From NCBI GenBank assembly GCA_039583875.1, contig CM077164.1, positions 70,835,628-70,899,627 on the forward strand: 64,000 bases of DNA, in the 5' to 3' direction. This document shows positions 1 to 11,250 of the stretch, piece after piece. Made by a program: the position numbers and the translations under genes. Numbering within the stretch: the first letter of the stretch is position 1; every line of letters starts with the position of its first letter. Source of the stretch: Platanthera guangdongensis. Taxonomy: Eukaryota; Streptophyta; Magnoliopsida; Asparagales; Orchidaceae. The notes below the pieces were generated by a model, which was given only the letters and a program-made list of their open reading frames with translations, had not been told where the DNA came from and did not search any database.

Positions 1-28
1 CGGATCCCTTCTCTTTCCCCTCCTCCTT
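1..28 (-). mobile_element. Tekay-like LTR 'H', leftmost fragment
   Basis: Read on the minus strand, this short piece continues the LTR seen at 5340-6063 after removal of the X insertion. The join resembles the uninterrupted stretch near 35350-35385 of element T (purine-rich AGGAGG... followed by GGATCCG). The LTR runs off the left edge of the window. Confidence 0.6.
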
Positions 29-279
29 TGTAACATCCCTCAGACAACTAGACCCCCTAGGAGTGGTTTTGTCATGACTAGGTCATGACAAAACCCTAGG
101 AAGACCAAGAAGACCAAGTGAACCAAGGAATGTAGGTGAGATCACTATGGTCTGCAAATAGTAGATTCCTAAACCCTAGTTTAGGATGATCATGTGGCTT
201 TACCAAGACTCCAAGACCCCACCATGACCTCACCAATCTATTGAAAGGTCTTAAGGATCCATTGGAGTCAACCCAAGGT

Positions 280-800
280 GGCCAAGTTGACCTAGGACCA
301 TCCTAGGCCTAAATTGGGCAAGGTGCCCTAACTAAGGATAATGTGCCCCTAATAAGCCCAACCAACCCTACTAGGGTCTTCCTAGACCTAAAGTGGGGTC
401 AATGGGTCACCAAAGATCCATTGGGGTCAAATCTAGAGCTTGAGTTGACCCAAGTCATCCCTAGCCCTAAAGTGGTCAAAGTGCCCTAACTAAAGGGCAA
501 GTGACCTTAAGAGTGCAAAGTTAACCATACACAACTCTTCCTAGACCTTAGGGGAAGCCATGGGGTCACCAATTACCCCTTGGGGTCAACCAAAATGGTC
601 ATGTTGACCAAAGTCAACTCTAGCCCTAACTTGGTCAAAGTGCCCTAACTAAGGGTCAAGTGACCCCCAAGATGCCGAACCAAACCTACCCAAGCCTTTC
701 TAGACTTTAAGGGAGGCCAATATGTCACCAAGGATACATTGATGGTGACTCAAAAGGTCAAATTGACCAAGGTCAACCCTAGTCTAAGTTTAGGTCAAAT
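280..800. repeat. Degenerate tandem repeats in X
   Basis: Roughly four imperfect units of about 120-140 bp recur. Each contains variants of 'tggggtcaac', 'ggtcaaagtgccctaact' and 'aagtgacc'. The units are diverged, so they are old, and they carry no coding signal. Confidence 0.6.
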
Positions 801-3800
801 TAGCCCAAATGGGCTAACCCAAGCTCAAACCCATTTCCCCCACTTGGGCTAACCTCATTTTTATTATTAATATGAGTTATTGGGGTTCTAGTAGGCTGGA
901 GGAGAGATCAAAATCAGCCTTGATGGGTAGGAGAGAGAAAGCTCCATTTTCCCCTTTAATGGAGGAGAGAGAAAGAGGGAGAAAATGACCATTCATGGTG
1001 ATTGAATGTCATTGACTCCTCATTTTCTCTCCCAATTGATGGAGATTCACTCCCTCTATCAGTTATGGGAGGTTTTCTGATGGATTCATGCCTAGGGAAG
1101 GTGAAATCACTATGGCCTTAATTTTCCCTTTAGTGGCCATTAATGGTCATTGATGCTACACTCATCCTCTCTCCTATTTGAATGTTTTAAAAGCTTATCT
1201 AGACTTAGGGCAGGAGTTTCCACCATTTTCCTGAAGAAACCGAGCCCTCTGGCTGCACAGTTGGAGAGCACGGAAAAGCTCCACCACCGTCCATGGCAAC
1301 TCGAAGATTGACCCGCCTCCAGCCCTCCAATAAGGTCCTCCTCTACTCCTCTCTTCGTGGGCTAGATCTTTAGATCGTTTAGGAAAGAAATCAGGCTCAA
1401 TTGAGCCCGATTTGGTGAGCAAAGTTTTCTGAAATTTCATGGATTTTACACCTTGTGAGTTCGCCGAAAACCGCCCCTCCGACGGCCGTGCCGCCGCCCG
1501 ACGATAGCCCTCACCTCAACGAAGGTGATGGCGGTGGTGGCTAGCCAGGGAGGTGCCCGGGTGGCCGGGAAAATGACTTGGAGTAAGCTCCAGGTCGGGC
1601 TGATCCTAGCCCTTAGCTGGAGGAAGTAGATGACCCGGAGCCCCACGATTTTGCTTTAAGATCTGTGCTGGATCTGATTTTATTAAATCCTATTATTTCA
1701 ATTTCTGTCTTGTTTACTATTTTATTATAAATTTAATATTTAAAATACCTAGGTTCACCTACAGAAATGGTCACCAACATGCAAATTGTAGCCCTTGAAG
1801 TCTACTTTAATTTAAAATTAACTTCAACCAATTTGGGTGAGTGGTTAGACCACAGCATGCATTTTGGTGAGATTTATACCTAGGCTAGATCAGACATTAT
1901 TTTGAGTGCCCCCATCAATCCAGCTATCCAAATGACTTGAAATTTTGTATGGGGGTCACTATTACCTATACATAGAATATATCCAAAAATGGGAATTTTT
2001 GGAGATACCTTTTCTATTGTTTTTGAAATTATTTAATAATCATATAATAATTTAATTAGGGGCCTAATGACTTCCAAATTCTCCCAAATTTTGGTGAAAG
2101 GTTAATGGGGTCAATATAAATCACTGTATAAATTTTCATCCCATTTGGAGATGATTTAGTTTGGAAATAAGTAAACCCTAAGTTGGACCAAAAAGGGGTA
2201 TTTTGGTTAATGTGTCCCTTGTGTGTTTAAGTGGCCAAATCACCTCAACAGAGGTTGAAAATTGGGCCACTGATTTGTTATGTCAGTAAGCTCCCTCTCA
2301 TGGATTATGGAGAGGATTATAGTGGATTTGCCCTAGGACCCAAGTTCAATCCTTAAGGTTGAACTTTGGGGGCTTGTGAGGGACATAGGGTGTTATGTCC
2401 ATGAATGGACTTGGGATTTAGTCCATGTGATCCTAGAGTGTTGAAATGCCCTAGGGAGAGATATGGTGGTAATTGGACACATGCACCCCACTTAAACCCC
2501 TTAGTAAGTATTTAGGTTCTTAAACACTAGAAATTATTTAATGAGTCATATGATCTTGAATCTTGGTGGTACTTTGGTAAGGTCAATTTTATAGTATTGT
2601 TAGCCTCTGGGAATTATATTAGGTTGTTTAGATATCAGTAGCTCACCCTTGTAGTTATAGCTTTCATAATGCCCTTTTTGATGATAATGATGTAATTATG
2701 ATTTATGTGTCTTAGAATGGTTTGAAACTATGAAAAAGATTATAAGATCTCATGTAGTTGCACTAGTAATTTATTTGTGATGGTTGAAGCTTTCTTTGTA
2801 GTACTTCATTTGTAAAGAAAATTAGTGTATCTTACCTTGATAAATAGGAAATAAATACAATGGCTTGCTGGAATATTGTGATACTTAGCCAGAGAACATT
2901 TTAGGGTATATAGAAGCATGGAAAAAATTGTTAAATGCCGTTTAATTGAGATTACAAGGGTGTGTCTTCATAAAGTGCCTTATGATGGTTTTCCTTAGGA
3001 TAATCTTTTACCTGGTTTTCTGACTTGGGAATTTCATGAAACTTAGGTAGTGAAGTTTTATGATCATAATGTAGCTCTGTTAATTTTTGAGGAATTTTTG
3101 GACTAGTATTTTGGTACTTCCTTCAATACCCCTATTTATATGAATTATTTTGGATTAAATAATTAGAGGTTAAATTATTTGTGAAAGTTTATGATATTAA
3201 GTATTCACTGATATATTGTTATTCTACAATGTTCATAATTTTTGTATGGTCATACCCTATGTAAATCTAGTGCTTCATGTTCAAATCACCTATGGATTAA
3301 TTTTGGAAAAAATTAATTAAATGTCAAATTTAATTGGAAAAGTATAAATTTCTGGATTTAGACTGAATATATGAGGGTAGACCCTCAATAAATATATTAG
3401 GGTATTTGAATGGAAATTTGGAGTACCTCATCTCATGCACATCATATAGCATAGGTTGGTCTGCATTTAATAAAACTACGTAAATCATGTTAACATAGGG
3501 AATGGTCGTAGGGAGGTGGGATTGTTGTTTACTGATTTTAGTGAAGTGGTTTGTAGTATACCATTGGAAGCCGGGATGAGTAGGTTGTAGAGTTGTCTAA
3601 GATTAGGTGGTGCTCGGGATCGACGAAAGATAGTCTTTCCTATGGAGGGAGAGAGAGGGTCAAAACACATTAGGGTTAGAACCAGTGTAATACTAAAGGG
3701 ATCGAGAATCGGGTATTAACCAATAATAATAAGTGTCTTGCGAAAGAGAACGATGAACTTCAACTACCATCATAGTTCCTAGTGCCCTTTGAGAGCCCTT

Positions 3801-4431
3801 TACGGGGAATATCGGGGGCAGTCCTGGGCTAACCTAAACTGTAGGCAAAATAAACTGCAAGAGTAACTAGTATAACTCGGGATTCACTTTCACTCACCTC
3901 GATGTCTCAGGATGTTAGGGCAGTAGGCTCGGTGGATTTGGTGATGGGCATGTTTGCCCGACGAGCTTTGGCTTGGTTGTTGTTTGTGACGGACGGGATG
4001 GTCCGGAGAGCTTTGGCTCGGTAGCCGATACATAAGGTTGTATGTGCATAAAGTATAAGGTGGTGGGTCTTCGGTATTGGAGGGTCGACGCACCGACGCC
4101 AATACGTTGACTCGGCAAGTGTGGTTTTGCACTTCGCCAAGTTAAGTCCGGTGGACTTACCGACAAAGAGTACGCAGGAGCTCCGATTAGTGCACCAGCG
4201 TCGAGGCGTACGATAGGTCTGGCTGGTAGTGTTATTACCGGTTTAGAGGTGGGCGAGGCCCAACCCACCGCTTCTGTTTGCCACTATAGAGGTATCCTGG
4301 GAGGTTAGGCTCCAGAAAGGGGGAACTAAAGGTCTGTGTGCACAGAGTCGAGTAGGTGTGTTGCACTTGCATGATTCACATCATAGCATATTTGCATGTC
4401 ATAACATAACCATTGCATCTAACTCTTGACA
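801..4431. other. X interior, no gene recognised
   Basis: This part is AT-rich with a GC-richer patch at about 3890-4300. Short ORFs occur on the minus strand at 1195-1440, 1446-1646 and 3890-4268, but they have no recognisable motif and I treat them as chance. Confidence 0.5.
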
Positions 4432-4735
4432 CCTATTGTATAAATTGATATGAGAATTTTTATACAATAGGCCCTGCAAAACGACCCCTTGGTTTATAAG
4501 CTCGCGTGAGCGTGCTTATAAGTTAAGGTTTTTTTTATTCTGTAGATTTATACATGCTTGCTAGAAAACCGACACCCCATCGTATAAATTGGTATGAGAC
4601 TCTTTATACGATTGGAGTCTTGCAAAAGATCCCTTAGCTTATGCGTTTTCATATAAGTTAAGGTTACTTATTTCTTCTTTAGTTTTTCATACAAATTAAG
4701 GTTACTTATTTCTTGTTTAGTTTTTCATACCTTTA
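4432..4735. repeat. Tandem duplication in X
   Basis: A block beginning 'tataaattgatatgaga' near 4439 recurs, diverged, near 4580 as 'tataaattggtatgaga'. Both are followed by 'ttatac' and later by 'cttataagttaagg' or 'atataagttaagg'. A second short duplication around 'aaggttacttatttctt' follows at about 4670-4732. Each large unit contains a potential TATAAA...TTTATA hairpin. Confidence 0.6.
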
Positions 4736-5297
4736 TTACTGTCATATATACTTATAGAACTGTTAGATTAGTTCCGTCGTCACCTGCTTCTTGTTCATTC
4801 TCCACCCTCACTACCTCTCCTTTCCTCCTCCCCGCTCGGTGCCTAGGAGCAATGGGGGAAGGTGTAGGGGATGATAGGACTTAGTCTTTTAGACTAACGG
4901 TTTTCGAACCACATCATTTTTGGGGACCGTGGAGCCCATCATGGAGGAGCAGCCCCGGAGGTCGGCACGCTTGGAGATGGGACAATATAACACCAGAGTT
5001 CAGACAGCTGGGACTGTGAGTCCCGATCGTTAGTAGATGTTTAGTTTTTTTTTGCTTCCGCACTGAGTGATATGTAGTGAGGATATTGATGTACCGGGCA
5101 TGAGCCCTATTTTTAGTAACTTTATTATTATTTCTCTGGACTCTCCCTTCGTGGAGATTATTTACTATATATGTGATTTCTATGGACATGTTTATTCACT
5201 ATCTTTTCTGTGATCGATTTGGCAGGCAGGATCGGCGTTTTGTAGTGATGACCTTCCCGGGCGTGAAGGTGTCACCGCAAAGCGGCGGTTCTGAGCC

Positions 5298-5337
5298 TAA
5301 GACCCCGTAGTTTTAAAAAGAAAGAAAAGGGGTCTTA
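5298..5337. repeat. Terminal hairpin of X
   Basis: TAAGACCCC at 5298-5306 and GGGGTCTTA at 5329-5337 are perfect 9-base complements around a 22-base purine-rich loop. They lie at the extreme 3' end of the LTR. Confidence 0.75.
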
Positions 5338-5514
5338 CATCCTCCTCCTCGCTCTCCCTTCTCTCTAGCTCTTTTAGAAAGATAATGGCCAAAGGTAAAA
5401 TGAGACTTCTCTTCTCACTTTCGGCCTTAAAGCAGCAAAGAGAAACCTGGGCCATCAGATCCCAGAGGAAGGAAACGAACGACTACAAAATTTCCCGAAA
5501 ATGGCTATTTTGGG

Positions 5515-6063
5515 TTTGACACGCCCTGTGACACGCCCGTGTCACAGGGCATGTAACTTAAGCAACACACGAATCGACTTATCCAGAACAAGAAACGGCC
5601 AGGTGACACGCCTGTATCATATGGCTGTCACGCCCGTGTCACATGGCTGACACGCCCGTGTCTAGCTCTCGAGACCCACTCGAGACCTACTCAAGACAAC
5701 CACTCGAGTAATTGGTCATGACACGCCCGTGTCACATGGCCGACATGCCCGTGTCCCACCCATACTCGAGACATTTACGACCTACTCAAGACACCCCCTC
5801 GAGACCCACTCGTGTAGACACAGAGCAGGAGACGGCCATGTGACACGCCCGTGTCACAGGCCGTGTGCTCTCTTCTCTCGAGAATTTGTCGAGCGCCAAC
5901 TCGAGTGTAGTTCGTCGACCATAGGAGGATACGCCCTCATACACGCCCGTGTCACAGGGCGTGTTCCCTCTCGATAACTCGTCGAGTGCATTTCGTCGAG
6001 CACTCGACAGGCTGCTCAACCGAGCAGGACACGGCCTGTGACAAGCCCGTGTCCCAGGCCGTG
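5515..6063 (-). repeat. Palindrome array in LTR H
   Basis: There are repeated copies and variants of GACACGCCCGTGTC, which reads GACACGGGCGTGTC on the LTR sense strand. They are spaced tens of bases apart and separated by CTCGAG/CGTCGA-containing spacers. ORFs called here on both strands are by-products of the repeats. Confidence 0.8.
6015..6063. repeat. 49-bp direct repeat, left copy
   Basis: The 49 bases here are identical to 20327-20375. The flanking bases differ at both sides. The two copies bracket a foreign coding block, into which Ath-1 later inserted. Confidence 0.85.
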
Positions 6064-6275
6064 TCGTCCAAGAAGTTAAGATTTGCAAGGAAGATGCTAC
6101 ATGTTATGCTTGTGGGTTGATTGGCCATTATGCTGTGGAGTGCCCCACTAAGCATAGGGTTTTGGCTCTTTTAGCGTCGACGTCTAAGCCCGCCACTGAG
6201 GGCGATGTCAATTTTTCCGACGACTGTAGTGACGAAGAGGAGAGTGGATATCCTAGTGACTTGGATGATGATACC
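6064..6275 (+). pseudogene. CCHC zinc-knuckle coding fragment, left half
   Basis: The frame through 6102 encodes a perfect CX2CX4HX4C zinc knuckle (residues CYACGLIGHYAVEC), then an acidic Ser/Asp/Glu tract ending DLDDDT at the Ath-1 target site. After removal of Ath-1 and one TSD copy the same frame continues at 19774. Such knuckles occur in retroelement Gag and in the coat proteins of plant pararetroviruses (Caulimoviridae); the cysteine just upstream and the acidic tail would fit either. No start codon or 5' end is preserved. I infer a fragment captured into LTR H, not a working gene. Confidence 0.6.
6271..6275. repeat. Ath-1 target-site duplication, left
   Basis: ATACC lies directly before the TGATTGG start of the left LTR and is repeated exactly at 19769-19773. 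Confidence 0.95.
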
Positions 6276-7249
6276 TGATTGGCCCGCGAACAGACTCTTA
6301 CTGTGGTTGGTTCGGTGAGTCGATCGCCGCGGGCTTGCTAGGGTAGGCAAGTGCACCTATCGCAAGTAGTACTCGATATTCGGGAGAATACCGAGGTCGT
6401 ATTATTCCCGGGAACGGGTTGATTACCCCTACTCCTCCGAAAACACTATTATTTTACCGAAATAGAAGTTGAGGGTTTTAAGTAAAATAAGAACGAAAAT
6501 AGATTTTAAGAAAGTAGTCGATGAAGAGATAACTCCCGGTATCGAATTGCGTTAGGATTAAAAATAGATTTGAATAACTAGATATCTAAAGTTTCAATTT
6601 AATTAATGCGGAAACTTGGCCGTGGAGGTTCAAAATAATGAGCTCACCTATCTCTAGGAATATCGCTCACCTAGACATTAAGGCTATTCGACCGGGCTCT
6701 CGTCCGACGAAGGATTCCCCTTAATGCCCGCAGTACGCTAAGAACCCCGCTATTGGGTGGGGAACCCGATCCGGTAGAGTTAGCGCGCCTCCTCTCTCGA
6801 GGGTTAGTGCGGAACTCTATCTACCCAGGGGTGATCTGTCCATATGCACGGCCTCTCGGCTAGCTAGCGTATGGATAACGGAAATAGAGCCCACACATCG
6901 ATATGTGGGTCTACGCGTCGTTAACCCGGGGTAAACCTTAAGTTTTTAATTAAATTGAAAAATTAGACATTTGGTTATTTAAAACATTTTAGATCCCAAA
7001 GCTCTTCGATACCGAGGGCTAAAAGAAATTAGCTACTCATCGGAATGGGGAAAGCTTGTATGTTTGGGTATGCGAGCGTCCTAAACTATTCGCTGAAAGG
7101 TTATAAAGAAAATAAGAAAACAAAACAAAATAACCTAATTTTAGAAAAGTTATTACAAATAAACACACCCGCACTCATTCAAACATATAACAAAAGGAAG
7201 AAATAAAACTAAGTTACACATAAGAGAAAATTGCATAATTGACATTTGC

Positions 7250-7740
7250 AGGTCCCACTCAAACGAGTGGGGGCGGGAAATAAAAGCTGAAAAGTGCATA
7301 ATTGAAATTTGCAAGTCCCACTCAAACGAGTGGGGGCGAAAAATTAAAGCTGAAAATTGCAAGTCCTACTCAAACGAGTAGGACTGAAATGAAAGCGAGT
7401 TCTACTCAAACGAGTAGGAGAAAATAAATGCGATTACAGGGCTTTCTTAAATATTTACATCAAAATACAGTCCGACCATTTAACTCCTAGCGAGTAGGCG
7501 GAAAATCAAATCCAGCCATTTAACTCAAGTGAGTAGGCGGAAAATCAAATCCAGCCATTTAACTCAAGTGAGTAGGCGGAAAAATAAAGAATGAAAATTA
7601 CAAGTCCTACTCAAACGAGTAGGACTGAAAATACAGACCGGCCATTTAACTCAAGTGAGTAGGCGGAAAAATAAAACAACACACGCACTCTACTTGAATA
7701 AAATCCAGCCAATTAACTCAAATGAGTAGGCGGAAAAATA
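7250..7740 (-). repeat. Hairpin repeats in Ath-1 LTR
   Basis: Several short inverted repeats share the loop AAAC. CCCACTC-AAAC-GAGTGGG occurs at 7254-7271 and 7317-7334, and CCTACTC-AAAC-GAGTAGG at 7365-7382 and 7606-7623. They are followed by a related tandem repeat containing 'ccatttaactcaagtgagta'. The C:G versus T:A alternation at stem position 3 keeps pairing intact. Confidence 0.8.
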
Positions 7741-8741
7741 AAAACAACACACGCACTCTACTTGAAAGTAACTACTCACGCACTCGTCTTGAAAGTAACT
7801 ACTCACGCACTCTACTTAAATAAACACACACACACACACACTTGCATAATTTAACTTAGGAGCTGAAAAATATCTCATACACGCACACACTCGTGCTAAA
7901 ATAATTGCAAAAATCAACGTTATCGAAAAATTAAAATGACTGCATTTCTACCGCTGGAATGCAGTAGAAATGCATAAAAAGGCAAAATAAAAATTGTTTG
8001 AGCAAAAAGTTTTCAAATTAAAGAGAGAAGGGCAAGTGCCCGAAAAATTAAAACGTTTACATTTTTACCGTTAGATTTTGATAGAAATGCTTAAAAAGTG
8101 AAAATAAAAATTGTTCGAGCGAAAATATTTTTTTGTAACTACTTAAAATGAAAGTTGATGAAAAATAAAAATAACAATTTATACATTACTATAGCCTTGT
8201 AAAATGATTTAAAAAGAGGGAGTAAGCTAAAAAGAAGCAATAGTTTTATAGTTAAAACAAAGTAAAAGCTAAGTTAAGAGGAATGAAAACTACCTTTTTT
8301 ATTGTTTTACAAGTTCAAAAAAAAGCATTTTGAAGCATGAAAATCCTAAGTCTAACCAAATTTAAAGAGTTAGAGAATGAAAACGGCCATAATAACGGCT
8401 ATAAATTTTGTTATAATTGAAAAGAAAACATGAACATTTGCGTTTTAAAACATAATTTTTGCAATTTTAAGCTCATACACACACACACGCATAATGAAAG
8501 TAAAAAATTAAAGTATATAAGATTGATGAAAAGGAGGCTATTTGGAGAAATTTCAAAGCATGTAGGATGAAATAATAGCGATTTTTATTACAAAAGAAAG
8601 GGATTACAAGAGTTCAAACATACAAACTTAAAAAGGAGAGGGAGGGGGGATCCTTACATAGCACTAAAGCGACTCCAACAGCAGCCCTAATACATCAAAA
8701 TGGTTCGGATTTTGGGAACCCTTAACTCATACAGCAGCTGC

Positions 8742-8750
8742 CTTTTTATA
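8742..8750 (-). promoter_or_regulatory. TATA box, Ath-1 3' LTR
   Basis: The sense strand reads TATAAAAAG, just downstream of the palindrome array. It is identical to the copy at 19122-19130. Confidence 0.65.
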
Positions 8751-8766
8751 GGCAAAAATTTCCAAG

Positions 8767-9230
8767 TACACGCCCTCCGACACGGGCGTGTCGGGGGGCG
8801 TGTCAGCACTATTTACCGCGAGATTCGGCGACCTGACGGATTTGACGGCGATTTGACTTTCCGGCCGAAAACGCGGCGGTCACGCCCCCGGGTCACGGGC
8901 GTGACGGTGGGCGTGTCATTCGGCGCTTTAAGGCGATGTTGACTTCGGGATTCGCCGGCGCCAGTTTGTCGGGGCGGACACGGGCGTGGCGCATATCGGA
9001 CACGGGCGTGTCCCTCTTGGGTTCGACGAACGTTGAGTTGAAATCGTCGAGCGGGATGGACACGGCTTGGTCACGCCCCGTGTCGGATTGACACGGGCGT
9101 GTCGAATTATGGAACACGGGCGTGTCAGGCTTTCCTCTTCAAAATTGGCCTCTTTTCGGGTTTTTGAGCTGTCACGCCCTGGTCACGGGCGTGACCAACA
9201 TGTCACGGGCGTGACATGTCATTTTTGCAG
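8767..9230 (-). repeat. GACACGGGCGTGTC array, Ath-1 3' LTR
   Basis: An exact GACACGGGCGTGTC lies at 8779-8792, with further copies near 8998, 9089 and 9113. TCACGGGCGTGAC variants lie near 8892, 9183 and 9204. A TCGACGA...TCGTCGAGC pair lies near 9023-9052. The array occupies the first part of U3 on the sense strand. Confidence 0.9.
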
Positions 9231-9388
9231 ATTTTGACTTTTTTTCCTGAAAAATAAAATAAAGCAAGTTAGTATAATATTTACAAAAATAGGAGCATTT
9301 TATTGAATAAAAACAAGTAGAAATGACAAAAATTAAATAAAACGACTTAAGTAATGTACATAAAATTAGGTATATTTACAACTCATCA

Positions 9389-9406
9389 AATACCCCCATA
9401 CTTAAG
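9389..9406 (-). promoter_or_regulatory. Polypurine tract of Ath-1
   Basis: The sense strand reads CTTAAGTATGGGGGTA followed by two bases and then TGATGAG, the LTR start. This is the expected plus-strand priming tract next to the 3' LTR. Fourteen of its bases are duplicated at 10981-10994. Confidence 0.8.
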
Positions 9407-10980
9407 CTTTTGCTATTCCAGAGCAAAAGTTTGATATGAACTTATAAGGAATAAAAAAAACTCTAAGTTTAGCTACCGCTTAATCAATTATAAGAGAGAT
9501 CTAAATAAATAAACGGGGCGTAAGAGTTAAGTCCTAAAATTATGAAGATGATTTAAATAGCGCAAAAGTTTCGGCCAAAAGACTTCTTGATATAATCAAA
9601 TAGAAAGCAATAATTGTAAAGGTTAGATTAACAAGAATAGTTTGGAATTATATGAACTTTTAGCCTATAGGAGTTTTACTGGAAATAATGCAATTTACAA
9701 ATTATGCTCTCAAAACGATTTTTGAATTAAATCTAGAATCATGAAATTGGCAATGATGTTGGTTAATGAAGAGGTTTTTGATGTTTGAGGCGAGGTAATT
9801 TTTTCTCGAACCTCCATGTTTTTTTTTTTTTTTTTTTTTTTTTTTTTGATTATTAGGAAAACGAAATCTTATTTTCCTAATATCGATTTTTTTTTCAACT
9901 TCAAAATAAATGTTAACCCAATGTATATGTGTAGGAGTAATGAATTTTATCCTCTTACTCCATAGCATATAATCTTTTAATCTATTGGGTGCCTATGTTT
10001 ACGGAACGAAATCTTATTCCCATTGACATAGGATCTTTTAAGGATAACAATTTTATCATGCCAAGTCAGTCATGATAAGGACGGTGAGAAAAGAAAACTA
10101 GATTTTTTTATTAAAAAAAACAATTTTGAGAGCAACCTTAATAAATTGTAAGTTCCAAGTTTTCAGAAAGCTAAAAGTAAACATAATTGAATCCTATAAT
10201 CGTTATTTTCTAACATAATACACGTGCTCCTATTAATGAAAAATTAGAAGTAGTGCCTAAAACGAGTTCGCTATTTTTAACAAAGCATAATGAATTCTTT
10301 AAAACTTAACCCCGAATATTTAAATTTTTCAATCAATAATTAACAAACGAATAACAAACAAAGAATTAATAAAATTCACATATAAATAAATTCAAAGCAA
10401 AATTTTTGGATAGCAAGAAAATTAAGGATGGTATATTTGATTTATTTGTTTCAAAATATTTTTTTTTTGTTTTTTTAATGTTTTTTTGTTTTTATAATTT
10501 TTTTGTGATTAGTGAACTTATTATCTTTTTTAGATTTTTAAGGTTTTGCGGAAAGTGGGAGAAAAAGAGATGGTATGAGAGAGAATAGGAATGGGGAGAG
10601 AGAAGATTATTTACAAAAATATTTACACAGATTTTTACAAAATGAAACTAAACATGTTTTTGGAATTTTGGTTTTATGAATTTTTTTTTTTTTGTTTTGT
10701 TTTGTTTTTTTTTTTTGTTTTTTGAAGTTTTTGTTTTATAATTTTTTTGTGTTTTTTTTTTGGGATTTTTGCTTTAAAAAGACATAAAACAAAAACATTT
10801 TAAAGACAGAAAATAAATAATTTAGGTTTTTGGGATTTTGTTTTCATTTTCAAAATTTTTTTTGAAGTTTTTGTTATTTTTATAGTTTTTTTTTTTTTTT
10901 TATATTTTTTTATGTTTAAAGTGCAGAAAATATAAAGACAGTGCAGAAAATAGAAATATGAAAAAGAAAGCGAGAAAACA
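9407..10980 (-). other. Ath-1 non-coding spacer between pol and 3' LTR
   Basis: About 1.6 kb is AT-rich with long T runs (for example 9821-9847 and 10680-10760). No supported ORF is present, so the env-like gene some Athila elements carry here is absent. Confidence 0.7.
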
Positions 10981-11016
10981 CCCCCATACTTAAGTCCAAC
11001 ATTGTCCCCAATGTTG
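10981..11016 (-). promoter_or_regulatory. Second polypurine tract and adjacent hairpin
   Basis: The 14 bases at 10981-10994 (sense CTTAAGTATGGGGG) are identical to the tract beside the 3' LTR. Immediately upstream on the sense strand is a perfect 8-bp hairpin, CAACATTG at 10997-11004 and CAATGTTG at 11009-11016. The hairpin is preserved as AACATTG/CAATGTT at 27626-27643 in Ath-2. Confidence 0.65.
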
Positions 11017-11250
11017 TAACGTAAGTATGCGGAACAAAACAGGTAAGAGAATATATACAAAGAAAAGAAAGAAATGGGGGGGGGGGGTAGAAGCTTCCCT
11101 GATAGGAGGTGGGAAAGGCGCAGTTTAGGAACCCTGCATGAGGAAGAAAGAGAGCAAAGAAAAAGGTAAAGAGATAGCGAAAAAGATAAACGTGGGGTGC
11201 CTCCCAGGAGCGCTTTGTTTATAGTCACGTAGCTTGACTATGTTGGCGGT

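Larger units (their letters stand above)
29..5339 (+). mobile_element. X: probable solo LTR, about 5.3 kb
   Basis: The unit starts TGTAACATCCC and ends GGGGTCTTACA, the TGTAA...TTACA ends shared by the Tekay-type LTRs here. No primer site, polypurine tract or pol motif is visible inside, and all ORFs are short and unrecognisable, so a solo LTR is the simplest reading. The flanks 24-28 (TCCTT) and 5340-5344 (TCCTC) match at 4 of 5 bases, a weak target-site duplication in a TC-rich tract. A homologous scrap of the family lies at 59141-59453 and aligns with about 1950-2270. At 5.3 kb it is long for an LTR, so a non-autonomous element with unrecognised internal sequence remains possible. Confidence 0.6.
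5340..6063 (-). mobile_element. Tekay-like LTR 'H', middle fragment
   Basis: The reverse complement aligns with the LTR of element T around 35205-35350, including 'cgtttccttc', 'gatctgatgg' and an 'agagagaag' block. From 5515 to 6063 it holds an array of GACACGCCCGTGTC-type palindromes interleaved with CTCGAG and CGTCGA motifs, as in the other Tekay-like LTRs. The LTR start lies at 20451, beyond the nested insertions. Confidence 0.7.
6276..9388 (-). mobile_element. Ath-1 3' LTR
   Basis: The LTR runs on the plus strand from TGATTGGCCC to ACTCATCA; on the sense strand it starts TGATGAG and ends CCAATCA. It contains, in sense order, the palindrome array (8767-9230), a TATA box (8742-8750), a long AT-rich stretch, and short hairpin repeats (7250-7740). 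It matches 16654-19768 nearly base for base. Confidence 0.95.

Noticed and set aside
3890..4268. Minus-strand ORFs in X
   Set aside because: Three overlapping frames in a GC-rich patch with no motif; not preserved in the homologous scrap.
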